NCBI GenBank assembly: GCA_963682175.1
Contig: OY821772.1
Coordinates: forward strand, 57,620,925-57,684,924
Reading direction: 5' to 3'
DNA length: 64,000 bases
DNA from: Triglochin maritima
Taxonomy: Eukaryota; Streptophyta; Magnoliopsida; Alismatales; Juncaginaceae
Shown piece by piece: positions 1-11,853 of this stretch. A program made the translations under genes and the position numbers. The notes beneath the pieces were generated by a model. It was not told the DNA's origin and made no database searches. It saw only the letters and a program-made list of their open reading frames with translations. Position 1 is the first letter of the stretch. The number at the start of each line of letters is the position of its first letter.

Positions 1-2257
1 GAAACAACCATTAGGCAAGTGTGGGTACTGATCGGGAGGAGGCATGACACATGGCTCTCCATTGCAATAGATCTTCCTTGGAAAAGCCCATCCTGCGCCA
101 AAGGTGAAACCACCAGGGTCCTTGACCATCAACATCTCGCTTTGGACATTGCCATCTTTTCCATACTGCATCAGCATGGCATTGTAGAATGGGAGTCCCC
201 AAAACATCTCTGAATCATCTGAGAGGAAGAGAATCTTTTAGTTCTGTATTCAACTTGATTCTTAAAACCCAAGTACTTAGCATATTATGAAAAAAATACA
301 ATATTATGTTTGCTAGAGCTTTGAAACATAATCTTGCTTGGGGGCTGTATTTCTATAAAATGTAACATATTGCAAGCACCACAAATAATCTTGTTTTAGT
401 TGTTAGATGTGAGCTTTTATTTTATTTAAATAACCTTAAAAGCTTGTTTTGACAACACAATCTTGCTGCTAGGGCTGCTTTCAAATCACCAGTAGTGTAT
501 TAGATTTTTATCACAAATAATACGACCTACATTCTTATTGATCTAAACTAGAATGTTATTTGGTGCAGTTTATGAGTCAAAATTGCTTTAATAAATGCAT
601 GTTAGCTTTATTCACAGCATAACATGTCGTGCATTATGCTCGACAAATCTTGGCCCTAGAATTCCTAAAGCCAGAAAAAAGTATTTCCCTGAGCAGAACA
701 CTTCACTAACTAGAAATCATTTTTAGAGAATGGAATGGCACAACAACTCACTGATGCTCGGATAAATGTTGAGGGGTCGATAATTAAAGCTGAACACACG
801 TGTGATGTTATGAAGGTTGGGATGTTGAACCACCAGATTCCACTCGCTGTAGTTCTTGATCATATTAAAGTTTGTCACTGTCATCTTGACTCTCCATTGC
901 CCCTTGTAACTCGTCTTTATATGCCAATGGACTTGAATAGGACACCTATGATCAGTGCAATGCACAAAAGGTGACTCTCTTGTTTGCACATCGGGTTTAA
1001 GTTTCAGAAATGCTGACATATCCCCGTGTCTGCAACACATCCAAATTAAGATAGCAAGCATATCAATGGTGTTTACTTTTGCAGGAACATAATAAAGAGA
1101 TTTGTTAATGATTTACTCTGAACATTGTGGCGGAGTGGAAGGTGCTTGGCAGCCGCAACTGCAATATGGGCATTTAACTATTGTCGTATTGTAGAAGGAA
1201 GACAGTGAGACACGGCAAGTGGGGGCTGGCCCCGCCCGAATTGCTGAGTACGTACATGTAAGTTTATATGTTCCTGAAAAGCACATTCAACAACAAGTTG
1301 TCATGTTTGTCTTAGTTTCATGCATATAACATATATGACGCATTCATCTTCGAATTGTGGGTATTAATTTTGAAAATCTATTTGTGTCATACAGAATTTC
1401 AATAAGGCCTTAAACACTTACTTAATGCTTGTGTCATCCTTCTTCCTCCATCTACTGGGAACTTGGTCAGAGTAGCTTCCTCTCCCGGGCCACATGTATA
1501 ACCAGGGACTCCGAATGTAAAGTTTGATGGAAAGGTAAAGTTCCCTGTTGTATCAGGAACCTCTCCTACACTGATCTCAAATGTTGCCAGCGATTTCGTG
1601 GGATTCTGCACCACTGAAGACAAGACCCCTCCTCTGCAGCAGTTGGCTGACTGCCGGTTGTAAGGAGCACCAGGAAGCAAATCGACAATAACTGGCTTTT
1701 TTCACAACAATGTGGGATTTTGCCTGTAAATCTGGAGCAGTTTCCCTGCTCTGTAGCTTCCGCCCCTTGCACGTTCCATATTACTTCCTTGTCTGCCCAT
1801 TTCCAACCCAATCGCCATCCCGGCTCCTCGATGTGCCGGAACAGTTGGTAGTTGTGGATAGATACAAGTGCCTGGTAAGTCAATCGGAATGGTAAAAAAA
1901 TCTTAAACAGATAGCATTAAGCATTTAATATCAGGCACTTCACAGTTGCATGGATGATTTTGTTAGATTGCAAAGACCAGGAAAAGATTTATCTCTGTAA
2001 GGTGTTGATATGGTAATTGATCAAATTATCAATGCTAAAATCGCCAAGTGGATCCCCCATATTTCTATATATTATGACAACATGCATCCAATTCCACTTT
2101 ATGATATTCATGCTTCAGGAAAAAAATTGAAATTAACATGAAAGTTGCAAAAGCAAAGTGAGGATGGCATATTGTACATCATATCCCTGGTCTTGCCATT
2201 CCAGTATATCCGATTTGATGGTGATGCTGCCCTGAGGATCCAGAGGATCAAATGCTC
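1..2257 (-). pseudogene. COBRA-like (COBL) GPI-anchored wall protein gene, frameshifted, 3' end outside window
   Basis: COBRA-like proteins are GPI-anchored extracellular proteins that help order cellulose in the wall. Exons read on the minus strand with GT-AG borders: 2178-2257 (AFDPLDPQGSITIK), 1422-1871 (ALVSIHNYQLFRHIEEPGW; GAEATEQGNCSRF; later YTCGPG), 1117-1273 (LSSFYNTTIVKCPYCSCGC), 752-1029 (CPIQVHWHIK; QHPNLHN) and <1-218 (KDPGGFTFGAGWAFPR; CVMPPP). The C-terminal omega-site region lies left of the window. The copy looks damaged. In exon 1422-1871 the frame before and after about position 1695 differs by one base (PHCCEKS, then VIVDLLPGAPYN one frame over). The hallmark CCVS motif reads CRVS, and the usual IKWDV reads IKSDI. 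The signal-peptide exon expected upstream of 2257 could not be placed in 2258-2650. Family assignment is sure. Pseudogene status rests on the frameshift, which could be a base-calling error, plus the changed conserved residues. Confidence 0.75.
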
Positions 2258-2650
2258 CTACAACAAAAATTTCATAACAAGTCAGGAAGGACTTTTTATT
2301 TTTTGGCTGCAACACAAATTTTCAATATTGTTTGTATTACCTGTAAGAAAGAATAACAAAAGAAAGATGTTGCACTGCAGAAGGAATAAACTAACCATCT
2401 CTGAAATCTTCATGAAATGAGTAACAAGGACTGTTGAACTTAGAGTTTCTTCTTTCTCTTCTTGTAACTTGTGAAGTGACCAACCAAATCACAGGTGCCT
2501 GTTTGGGAGATTGGCCAAAGAAGAAGGTGATGAGCAGCGAGTGGGCGCCAGAAAGGTTGAGGTCTGTTCTGCTCTTTTTTCTTACTTGTTTCCCAGATAT
2601 AGCATGCAGCGTCAAATGACAATTAATGTGAATGTAAATGGTCATTTTCT

Positions 2651-4376
2651 TTCTAAAAAGAGTAGTAACAAACTGACAATGTGAGTATTAATGGCGTGGA
2701 GTTTGTGATTGTGGGGTTCATGAACAATGGTCACGTTTATGTGGTTTCGTGTTTTTGCATTGATGAATACCAGGATGAGATCGATGTGGGAAGTTGAAGT
2801 GTAACAGATAAGTAAGAACGAGATAGGTTCTGGAACAAGATGCTTCATTCGTTGTGGTTTGTGTTTTCTAATTTAAAGTGCGTTTGTTATGGGCGTAATA
2901 ACCTATAGGGATGAAAAATTAGGGAATCATTTTCACCCAACTAAAAGTGTGGTTAGATTGGAGAGAAGGATTTGGTAGGGGAATCTACATGGGAAATCCC
3001 CCCCAACTCCTCAATCGGGTAAAAATTATAGATTTTTTTTGGGGACCTCTGTAAGTCGATTAAAATTGAAAGCCAACTTAATTTGTATTAATTTAATTGG
3101 GTTGGGTTTAGTTTTTAGAAGTTTGAAATTATTACTCTATGAAAAATTTCATTAGCATAATAAACATGAATAAAAGATTGCATCCTAACACAGCCCTAAT
3201 ATAATAGTTATCTTGTAATCTTTTCCTCCTTAATGATTAACCTCAATCCAAGCTCACCCTTGGGATGGAATGCTTTTTAGTAATAGGGTTTGTAATGTAA
3301 CTCATGTTGTATTACCATACACATATTCCTTGTAATATTGATGATCATATGATTTGGCTATTCCTCTTTGTTTACACACTTTGTTTTTTCTGTGCTGTCA
3401 ATTTCTTGTGTTACATCTTACTCGTGGTATAATAATTATCGGTAATTGTTTATCTTATGTTTTGTCTACACTTATATCGTGTTGCGGTACATAAAAGAAG
3501 TCTCCAGGCAATTAAAATAGGGAAACCGTTTGCTTGTTCTGTTTCGCATATCATCATCTCCACTTTCACTTTAGGTGTGGTTTTTCTAACTTAAAATATT
3601 GTATATTAATGCTGATTAATTCTTACGCACCTCCACTTTGATGAGAAAATTGAACTATATTTGGAAATCCTTCACCTCGGTGGCTGCAGTGAATTCATTT
3701 CACGATAAAAGCCCTTCAGAAATTAATAAGCGTACTCGAGTGTTGATTATTTTATTTTATCGAGCGTAGATTTAATTTCCTAAACGAACGTTTTGCTCAA
3801 CTACGACAACCACACCACGTTTCAATCTTCATTTTTCAAATTTCTATTCCAAGCTTGTGATACAGGCTATGGATGTTTTCTTACAAAATAAGATGATGTT
3901 GGTTGCTTGCTCCTGCTGATTAATAATATTTGAAGACAAACTTGCGCAACCAAAGCGCATCTATAATCAAGAACGAAAGTTGTGGTGCTTTCCTACATCA
4001 AATACATTAATGGGGTAGCAGCAATTTGTGTTTATGATAAATCTTCTCCTGAGGCACTTGATAAACACATTAAAAAAGGCATAACTGAAACAAACTTTGC
4101 CTCGTCGCAGCATCTAATAATAACCGATTGGTTGTCTTTCCACCAATCTTTTCAGTTTAACAATCCCAGGACAAAAAATCTTCCACATATCAAATAAATA
4201 AATCCAGCAACCAATACATAAATACAACCGTTATAACAGAAACAATCGAAACAGGGAACCGAAATATCCTACAATTCCATGGAAATTCCAGCTACACAGA
4301 AACTAAAATACAACTGTGATAACTAAAATAATAAATTTTGAACTAAATAATTCTGTTTAAAATACTGCCTTGCCTT
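2651..4376. other. Intergenic, no gene seen
   Basis: AT-rich spacer between the COBRA-like gene and the dihydrouridine synthase gene. The stretch around 2880-3190 begins with GTGCGTTTGTTATGGGCG and ends near GCATCCTAACACAG, which resembles a small non-autonomous DNA transposon, but no target-site duplication was resolved. No supported coding region or RNA gene was seen. Confidence 0.5.
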
Positions 4377-4676
4377 CAATGAAAACCATAGCGGTGCCAA
4401 TCAGGCATCCTACCAAACAAAGCAGAAAGCAAATTGTCATCGTTGATACCGTTTGGAGTGGCTGGATTACTTAGAAGTCTTAGATCACCATCTTCATCAG
4501 CAGCTAAACTACTCATACCACTAGCTTCAACAGCAGCTATACTTATACCACAAGCTTCAACGGCAGCTACACGACAGGTTCTTACAAAATTGAGATCCAA
4601 TAAATATGTTAAAAGCGATAAAAAAAACTTCAACAGGTTGTAATATAGCTCTTCGAGCAATTGCAAATAGGTGAAG

Positions 4677-7261
4677 TCACGGAATGCATGCAACCATCCC
4701 ATTTTGTCCAGATTTTTCTATGCTGGTCCCATCAACATAGAGTGGAATCCTCACACTTTGATCTCTAAGCCTATTTACCATATCACGAAGCCACTCAAAT
4801 GTAAGCTTTGACTGCTTATTAAGCTCTTCCCTTACATGGGGTTGATTACGAAACCAATCTCCCAACATCTTGTGCACATGTGAGCGAACCATTCTCCATG
4901 GGACAGGATGTTCTTCACACAGCTTCAAATACTCTAGCACCAAGTCTACCTGGTCAAGACCACCATCAATGTTTGTTGCCATTTCACTTCCCTTCCATTC
5001 AGCAGTTCTGAATCCACCAAAAAGAGCTGGATTTTCAAGGAGAGATTCCGCAGAAAGCACACCATCTGCACCAGTCTGTTCTAGACAGTTGAGGACATCC
5101 TCCATATGGCGAACGTTACCGTTTGCAAGGACAGGAATTTTCATGGCACTCTTAACTGCCTTAATAATATTCCAATCAGCCCGAAATTTCTTTCCATCCT
5201 TTTCGTCTCTCGTACGGCCATGGATAGCAAGAAGGGAACAACCAGCCTCCTCAAGCATTTTTGCGTACGCAATGGTGTCCTCCAACTTAGGGAAGATACG
5301 GATTTTACAAGACACAGGAACCTGAAGGTTATCTGCTAGTTTCTGAACAAGGGATTTAATAAGGGGTAGGTTTTCCATCAGGAAAGCACCATAATACCCT
5401 CTCTTTGCAATCCTCTGAGGGCATCTGAAAGTGTGGAAAAAAGTAAATAAGAAATAGTGAGTGCTGAACTTTATAGTGCGATAGATAGGTAATCATCCGT
5501 TGACAGTTTTTTTTAAAACAACATGCTTTTGAAATGCCATGTATACTCAGCAAGATCAGAAGGTTTGTTATGAAAAATAGGAGATATGCTTCGTAGTTTA
5601 TAGCAATATGTCAAATCATTTATGAATGCTAATCTAATGAAATGGACAAGAAATTAAAGATTTCTCAACGGTACAAATGAAATGAAGCAGCTACAAAATT
5701 GCAGGTAAAAGGGGGATCGTATGATTACCCAAGATTAATGTCCACATAATCACAATAAGGTTCTACAACTCTTGCTGCTTCAAGTAACAAATCAGGATCA
5801 TTAGCACAAAACTGGACAAACAGTGGACGGTCCTCCTGCACATATAGAAATTAAGCCTTCGAATCTGAGAGAAATAATAATATGCAATCAGCAACCGAAG
5901 CTGAGAGAGAAATCAGACATTTATGCAAATAACTCACAAAACATCATAAATTATTTATAAATGGTTAGTGCTTGTGAAGTTAAAAAAACCCAATACGGGT
6001 GAAAAATAAGGGGGAAACCAAAACAAGGACTTAAAAAAGACAACATTCACGTCCATGACCACAGACTAGACTAAACTAGTAGATTCATCAGAATAATAGA
6101 AATCACCAGACGGCTATCCTATTTTCCGAAATTGATGAAATTGGCACATGATCTTCGACAGAAACCATTGGTTCACGATGCACAGTAAAAGAAGCATTGA
6201 ATAGCTGAATACCATTAACATGTCTCACTCAAAAGCATCTCCATTTTACACAGGTAAAATGGTCATGCTAAAAGAACTATTTTTGGTACAATCATAACAA
6301 ATTCAGCTCAAGGCAACCAGACTAACAACACAGAGCTTTTCATTTTCAAAAGAAAGGTGGCTAAAAACAAACCCGAAATCCCAAAATCAACAGTAAAACA
6401 ACACCAACCTACAATTCAAAGCACGGGCAATAAAAGTGTTTTTTTATCGGTAGCAACCAAAAGTGGTTAGCTGCCGACTTACTGAACTAATTGGCGTGGT
6501 CGTGTTTGCATGAGCAGCTACAGACCTAAAATCTAGTCATATGGATAAAATTATAAAATTTCTCCATACTTGTAGCAACAAAAAAAATTGCGGCTAGATT
6601 AGTTGTCACAACTTGACTGAAATGTTATGGTTAAACAATTGTTACAAGAGACACAACAAGTAGTTGCAAGATACAATTGTTATACAAAACTGTCGGCTAT
6701 TAGCTTCAAGCGGCAAAAGTTAATAGTTGCAACCTGAAGTCCCGCGGCCAGTAGCTAATGCTGATCACCATCTTATTCAAATGCACCCCAACTTAAAGAG
6801 CACCTCATAAATAAAAAAATCCAATTCAAAGCTCCAACCAAAACCAGCCAATCTACCTTACAAGTACTGAACTCGGACCTCCGGTACTTTTCGTTCTCGG
6901 CAAAAAGCCTCGAGTGCAGCATCGGCGTGTAGGCCGCCTGCGCGCCGTACTTCCGGCACAGCATCCGGAACGGGAGCTCGGAATTGTCCACCATAGGCGC
7001 CACCACTAGATTCGGAGATCCGAGACCCCTCCAGTGCTCCCACGCCCGCTCGATCCGGTTCTCTCCGGCGAGAGGCCTTGCCGGGAGTACCGGCGAGGGG
7101 GAGAGGAGGGAGTCCGGATCGAGAGAGGAACAGAGGAGCTCGTCGGCATTCTCTTCGATGGATGGAGACATCGAGAAGAGCCGATTTGGAAGGATTAGGG
7201 TTTGGAGATGGGGAGGGTTTGGGTGCCTGAACGCGGGGAGAAGAGAGGAGAGAAGCCTCAT
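4677..7261 (-). CDS. tRNA-dihydrouridine synthase (DUS1-like), 3 exons
   Basis: A flavoenzyme that reduces specific uridines in tRNA to dihydrouridine; similarity is to the eukaryotic DUS1 (tRNA U16/17) group. Exons: 6857-7261, 5729-5835 and 4677-5424, with clean GT-AG borders and phases that join to 419 codons (389 from the inner ATG at 7171). Exon 1 holds the FMN-binding start [14 protein letters not shown] and [12 protein letters not shown]. Exon 2 reads [14 protein letters not shown] through [10 protein letters not shown]. Exon 3 begins [15 protein letters not shown], with the catalytic Cys, then [16 protein letters not shown] and [13 protein letters not shown]. The first ATG (7261) would add a basic 30-residue leader, but a telo-box (AAACCCTAA on this strand, 7195-7203) lies inside that leader. 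Such boxes usually sit in promoters or 5' UTRs, so the start at 7171 is favoured. Downstream, 4480-4590 has a short tandem repeat in the presumed 3' UTR. Intron 1 is about 1 kb and non-coding. Confidence 0.9.
7195..7203 (-). promoter_or_regulatory. Telo-box upstream of DUS inner start codon
   Basis: AAACCCTAA on the minus strand, 24 bases upstream of the inner ATG at 7171. Telo-boxes are common close to the start of plant genes for translation and RNA handling, which fits a tRNA-modifying enzyme. Function here is inferred. Confidence 0.45.
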
Positions 7262-7883
7262 AGAGTCTATGGGTGGTGATGGGGTTTGTTGCGTCGTGGG
7301 CCTTTAATGGGCCTCATTCTGCAATGGATTGGGCCGTTTTGAGTCTTGGATTGAATCTGGGCTCTAAGAGTAGAAATTTGTTTTTTGAATTTCGATCTTC
7401 AGAATTTTAGTCTACCTTTTAGTTATGATGACTAGTGATTTGTGAGTGGACAATTTTAAATCATGACTAGATTCAAGATTTGTAATAGAGTAGTTCTAAT
7501 CAATAATCATGCTCAACTTTGGGTTCATTTTCGGGTTCTATCCCCCACCCCACCCACCAAACCCACTCACATGGGCCCGAAAACCAATATTTCAGCCCAT
7601 GTCACTTTAGTTGCCAGCAGTTACTATTTCTAACTAAATGTAACCGTCCCATCGACGGGGTTGGGTTGAGATTTATCTGGGATATTTTGAGTTCCCTAAT
7701 TTTCTCCTGACATTTAAACGTCACTCTTTCAAACAATTACAAAATAGGAAAATTTTTCAAAATAATATTTTTTTTTAAAAAATTCTCAAAATAAACCTCA
7801 AACAAAAGTATTTCTCAAACTAGACCCGCTGCCACCACGTGGTGACACGTGGCGGCGGCGGGTTTTGTTTTTTTGTGCATAGA

Positions 7884-8335
7884 GAACTCGGCACTGGTGA
7901 TGCCGAGTTCTCCCAGAGAGAACTCGTCACTGGTGATGCCGAGTTTTCTTTGGACGAACTCGGCACTGGTGATGCCGAGTTCTACTTGATTTTTTATTGC
8001 CCAACACTTGACGTTTTCTGAGGTGATTCAAATAGAACTCGGCACTGGTGATGCCGAGTTCTTCCAGAGAGAACTCGGCACGGGTGATACCGAGTTCGCT
8101 TTGGAAGAACTCGGCACTGGTGATACCGAGTTCGATTTGATTTTTTATCGCCCAACACTTGACATTCCAGTCGAATTGAGTTGCCAGGAGAACAGTGATT
8201 CAGATAGAACTCGGCATTGGAGATGCCGAGTTCTATTTGGTCCTGTTCTCCTGGCACTCAAATCTTGTGTGAAAATGGGTGACGGCCAGGTGGCCCATGT
8301 CTACAATAGAACTCGGCATTCTAGATGCCGAGTTT
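7884..8335. repeat. Array of eight 27-bp hairpins inside the MULE
   Basis: Each unit is a 10-bp stem with a 7-base loop, consensus GAACTCGGCA, loop CTGGTGA, TGCCGAGTTC. Units start at 7884, 7920, 7956, 8035, 8071, 8107, 8207 and 8309, so within each triplet the spacing is exactly 36 bp. The spacer after each triplet also repeats (a TTTTTAT[TC]GCCCAACACTTGA block near 7990 and 8141), so a ~151-bp block was duplicated as a unit. The array generates open frames in several phases, which are not genes. Confidence 0.93.
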
Positions 8336-8572
8336 CATAGGCAGAAGTCCAATTCAATAGACTTAAGTAGGCAAATTTGCGGTCCTAAAAAATACATTAC
8401 ATTCATTCGTCTTACAATTATCGTCTTACAATTGATCAACTCTTAAAAAGGATTTAAGTCGTACATTCATTCAAGTCATAACAAAATACATTACAAATAC
8501 ATTACAAGTCTTACAATTAATCAACTCTTACATTCATTCGTCTCACTAAATAGTTACATACAAAATATTTTG

Positions 8573-9559
8573 CTATATAGGTTCCTTGCATCGCTTTCGG
8601 TTATGCCCTATACCGCCGCATCTCCCACACCTTACCTTTCTTCCAAAGTGTTCGTCCATCTCGTTTCGGATTCGCGTTGATTTAGGCCGACCGGGAGGTC
8701 TTTTGGTTTGGGGAGGCTTCATTGTGATGGTGCCTCGATCTGGCCAATACCTCACATCAGGAATTGGGATAAATATCGGTTTGTACGCCTCCTTGTACAT
8801 TTGAACCTCATAATACGGGGACACCAAATGTGAAGTGTTGACATTTGCATGTCTGCCACTGCAAACTGCTAGTACATGTGAACATGGGACGTGCATTGCA
8901 ATTATGTATCCACAAGTGCAAGTAATAACTCCTTCTTCAAATTTCACGAGGTATTTTTTCTGGTCATTGGCTTCAACCTGGTACATCAGCTGGTGGTACC
9001 GAGTTACTGTATGTGTTCTGGCCAGATTGCTGTTTGCCATCACCACGGTGTGGACTGTCGGTACATATGTTTCATTCCACGACTCGGCGACGTCCCTTCT
9101 TTTAACAAAGAATTTGTTCAAGCGGAGAAAGGTCATCAAAATAATGGTTGTAATTGGCATACCGCGTGCCCCTCGTAAGACATTGTTGAAGCTTTCTGAC
9201 ATGTTAGTTGTCATACATCCGAAACGTCGACCCCCGTCGTGACAACAAGTCCATCTTTCCAAAGGACCTTGATGTTGAATCCACTCGTATATCGGCTTAT
9301 GTTCCTCTGCAATAGCCTTCATTAACTCTTCAAATTTCATAAATGAATGAGTTTTACCCGCTTCATAAAACTTGATTTGTCCCAATCTTTCCTTGCAATT
9401 TCGATGTTTAGCAAGATTTGCTTTCATGTGTCGAAGACAGAATCGATGTACATGGCCCTCCGAAGGTGGAAATGCGGCTCGCACACAAGCATTTATTCCC
9501 GAAAATCTGTCGGTGATAATACACAAATCGGGTCGCCTTGTAACTCTACTTGCCAGCAA
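8573..9559 (-). pseudogene. MURA-type MULE transposase, N-terminally truncated (328 codons open)
   Basis: Open frame covering the second half of a Mutator transposase. It has the second catalytic Asp context (IITDRFSGI), the HRFCLRHMKANLA segment, then NMSESFNNVLRGARGMP. A SWIM zinc finger follows (CTCGYIIAMHVPCSH), then a proline/arginine basic linker (KRPPGRPKSTRIR) and a CCHC zinc knuckle (CGRCGGIGHNRKRC) ending KEPI. The first catalytic Asp region is absent: the sequence runs directly into the right inverted repeat near 9560. It therefore cannot encode an active enzyme, although the remaining frame is intact, which fits recent deletion. Confidence 0.9.
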
Positions 9560-9725
9560 ATGAAGGAACCACGTGGTGGCAGCGGGTCTAGTTTGAGAAA
9601 TACTTTTGTTTGAGGTTTATTTTGAGAATTTTTAAAAAAAAAAATATTATTTTGAAAAATTTTCCTACAAAATATTCAATGCGCTGGATATATCTGGTGA
9701 CAAACGTAGAGACAGACGTCATGAA

Positions 9726-9765
<40 letters not shown>

Positions 9766-10392
9766 GATTTAGACCAAAATAGAATCCTCAGAGCCGATCC
9801 CCAATGCTCAAGCGACAGATATATCTACAGGTGTTAAGGTGGTGGAACAGTCGGTGAGATATATCTGCAACAATCAATACATGATAGAAGTATTATAGTA
9901 CCGGTAAGGAATATACGTCTGGAAGATAATTTTGCGAAGAGTTTGGGTGAGTTGGACGTAAATATTACAAAATATTCAATAAAGCATACATATCTGGTGA
10001 CAACGTAGAGACGGACGTCGTGATATTGGGATATATTAGAGCATCGGCGCCCAGGTAGTTTCCGGGCGCCCTGCTTTCTCTCTTAGCCACGTCAGCTTCT
10101 CTCTCTGCCACGTCAGCACAAACCAACCCCCCTACAAAATCTTTAACCATTACCCAATCCACCCAGTCACGCTACAGTATTTGTTGTCACGTCATTATTT
10201 TTATTCTTCTCTCCAAAACTCTTTCAACAATCAACAAAATATATTAATAATCATTATCGTAATTATTTAACATCAACAATTCATTCGTTTTTAATTAACA
10301 TTTAATTAAAAAATACGAAAATATTATTAAAATTAAGAAAACCACAAATTAATAAATTTAAAATCTAAAATTTAAAATTTAGGACCTATAGT

Positions 10393-10600
10393 ATGCGCGT
10401 GACTCAAAAAAGACGAGACGATTGGATCGAGGCTTGGACTTCTCAGGCATCGAGGAGATACAGTATGCGCGTGACTCACAAAAGACGAGACGATTGGATC
10501 GAGGCTTGGACTTCTCAAGCATCGAGGAGATGCAGTATGCGCGTGACTCACAAAAGACGAGACGATTGGATCGAGGACCTACAGTACGCGCGTGACTACT
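10393..10600 (+). repeat. 72-bp tandem repeat, about 2.8 units, upstream of Harbinger ORF1
   Basis: Unit begins AGTATGCGCGTGACTCA and continues through GACGAGACGATTGGATCGAG. The last unit is truncated. The repeat keeps an open frame with a 24-residue period, but it ends before ORF1 and sits in the presumed 5' leader. Repeated upstream blocks could hold binding sites; this is inference. Confidence 0.85.
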
Positions 10601-10683
10601 TCAATATATATACCCCAACCACCTCTATTCCAATCTTACTTCTTCCACCATAATTCTCTACTCACCTCTACTCTCTACTCACA

Positions 10684-11853
10684 ATGTCATCTTCAGAAGG
10701 CAATGATTCACCAGATTACCGACGATCTCCACGTCGTCCACCCCCAAGCCAACACTTTTTCCCTTACCAAAATGTTCCACAACCAGGATTCCACCCGTTA
10801 TACCAAAGCCAATTTACCCCACAACCAGGATTCCACCCGTCCCACCAAAACCAATTCTTACCACACCCAGGGTTCTACCCACACAATCAATACCAACCGC
10901 CAACTCAGGAAGAAGGGCAAACCCAATTCCCAATGGGTATGTATACTCGCCTCCTAAGTGGCGAAAGTAGTGGAAATGCAAGCCGCTATACAACTGATGT
11001 GCATGACGAAACCGCGACCCAGGGAACACGCAAAACCGCGACGATGAGGTCGCAAAAACAGTGGTCCGCACAAGAGGATCAACGACTTGTCTCGGCTTAC
11101 ATGGCTGTTAGTGGCGATGCTGTGGTTGGGACAAACCAAAAAATGAAGTCCTTCTGGAAACGTGTGGAGCGCATCTACAATGACTCAAGCGAGCCAGGTG
11201 TAGTAGAGCGTAACGATGAATCATTGAAGGGGCGATGGAGGCGTAGATTGTCATCTGTGAACCAATGGGTCGGTTGCTTCGATCAGGCGGTGCGGAGGAA
11301 GAGAAGCGGTTACAACGAGGACGATATCATCCATGAAGCGCACATCATCTACGAACGAACACACAACGCCAAATTTCAGTTCATGCATGTTTGGGTTTTG
11401 TTACGCAGGTACCCTAAATGGGAGTCTGTTGCGCTTGGAATTCCCACCGGAAACGTCGCTGCAGAAAGTCCGGAGAGTTTTACCAGCGGGAAAAGAAAAA
11501 GCACTGACGACGATGGGAGTAACGCAACACCGTCAGCAGATGAAATGGTGTTCGAAACATGTGCTCGTCCTGAAGGTGTTAAAAAAGCCAAAAAGAAGAA
11601 GGGGAAACAACCATTTCAGGCACAACTTGATCCTGAGATGTTAGAACTGGGGAAACAAATTGAATATAGCGCAAAAGTGAAAGAAGAAAAATATTTGTGT
11701 TACGAAGAACGGCTGGAGAGGAAACGCATCGAAGCTGAGGCGAATTTCCAAAGGGAACTGAACAGCAAGAAACTTGATGTCCTCTTCGCTTTAATGAAGA
11801 AGGAAAACAAGGACGAATTCGATAAAGAAACACTTGCTGAACTCAAAGAGTAG
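10684..11853 (+). CDS. Harbinger ORF1 Myb/SANT-like protein, 389 aa, intact
   Basis: In Harbinger elements ORF1 encodes a Myb/SANT-like DNA-binding partner that brings the transposase to the element ends. Residues 1-85 are rich in Pro, Gln and aromatic residues, with repeated QPGFHP modules. The Myb-like domain spans roughly 124-200 (KQWSAQEDQRLVSAYMAVSG, then SLKGRWRRRLSSVNQWVG). It is followed by IYERTHNAKFQFMHVWVLLR and a lysine-rich stretch (KKAKKKKGK). The C-terminal helix is charged (about 310-389) and resembles the NAM-associated domain of this family. Start chosen at the first ATG after the tandem repeat and a TATATATACC motif near 10600. The frame has no breaks. A decayed relative is present at 32100-37285. 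Confidence 0.85.
   Translation: MSSSEGNDSPDYRRSPRRPPPSQHFFPYQNVPQPGFHPLYQSQFTPQPGFHPSHQNQFLPHPGFYPHNQYQPPTQEEGQTQFPMGMYTRLLSGESSGNASRYTTDVHDETATQGTRKTATMRSQKQWSAQEDQRLVSAYMAVSGDAVVGTNQKMKSFWKRVERIYNDSSEPGVVERNDESLKGRWRRRLSSVNQWVGCFDQAVRRKRSGYNEDDIIHEAHIIYERTHNAKFQFMHVWVLLRRYPKWESVALGIPTGNVAAESPESFTSGKRKSTDDDGSNATPSADEMVFETCARPEGVKKAKKKKGKQPFQAQLDPEMLELGKQIEYSAKVKEEKYLCYEERLERKRIEAEANFQRELNSKKLDVLFALMKKENKDEFDKETLAELKE

Larger units (their letters stand above)
7738..9674. mobile_element. Mutator-like element (MULE), 7747-9665, with 9-bp target duplication
   Basis: Terminal inverted repeats of roughly 100 bp run inward from 7747 (GGAAAATTTTTCAAAATAAT) and from 9665 on the other strand, ending near an ACGTGG-rich inner border at about 7842 and 9570. 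Exact 9-bp direct repeats TACAAAATA flank the element (7738-7746 and 9666-9674), the duplication size typical of Mutator elements. Inside are an array of eight hairpins (7884-8335) and a 5'-truncated MURA-type transposase on the minus strand (8573-9559). The transposase has lost its N-terminal half against the right inverted repeat, so the copy is internally deleted and probably not autonomous. Identical flanks suggest a fairly recent insertion. Confidence 0.92.

Noticed and set aside
2258..2650. Candidate signal-peptide exon of the COBRA-like gene
   Set aside because: No ATG with a hydrophobic stretch and a phase-matched GT donor could be found with confidence.
4376..4702. Minus-strand frame past the dihydrouridine synthase stop (ends PDWHRYGFH)
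   Set aside because: Lies after a normal C-terminus and contains a tandem repeat; an alternative last exon is possible but unsupported without transcripts.
7884..8335. CRISPR-like look of regularly spaced 27-bp repeats
   Set aside because: Plant nuclear context, spacers are themselves repeated, and the array is inside a MULE with target duplication; no cas genes.
7839..8340. Open frames with repeated ELGTGDAEF-like peptides
   Set aside because: They arise from the hairpin array, occur on both strands and in several frames, and have no codon or family support.
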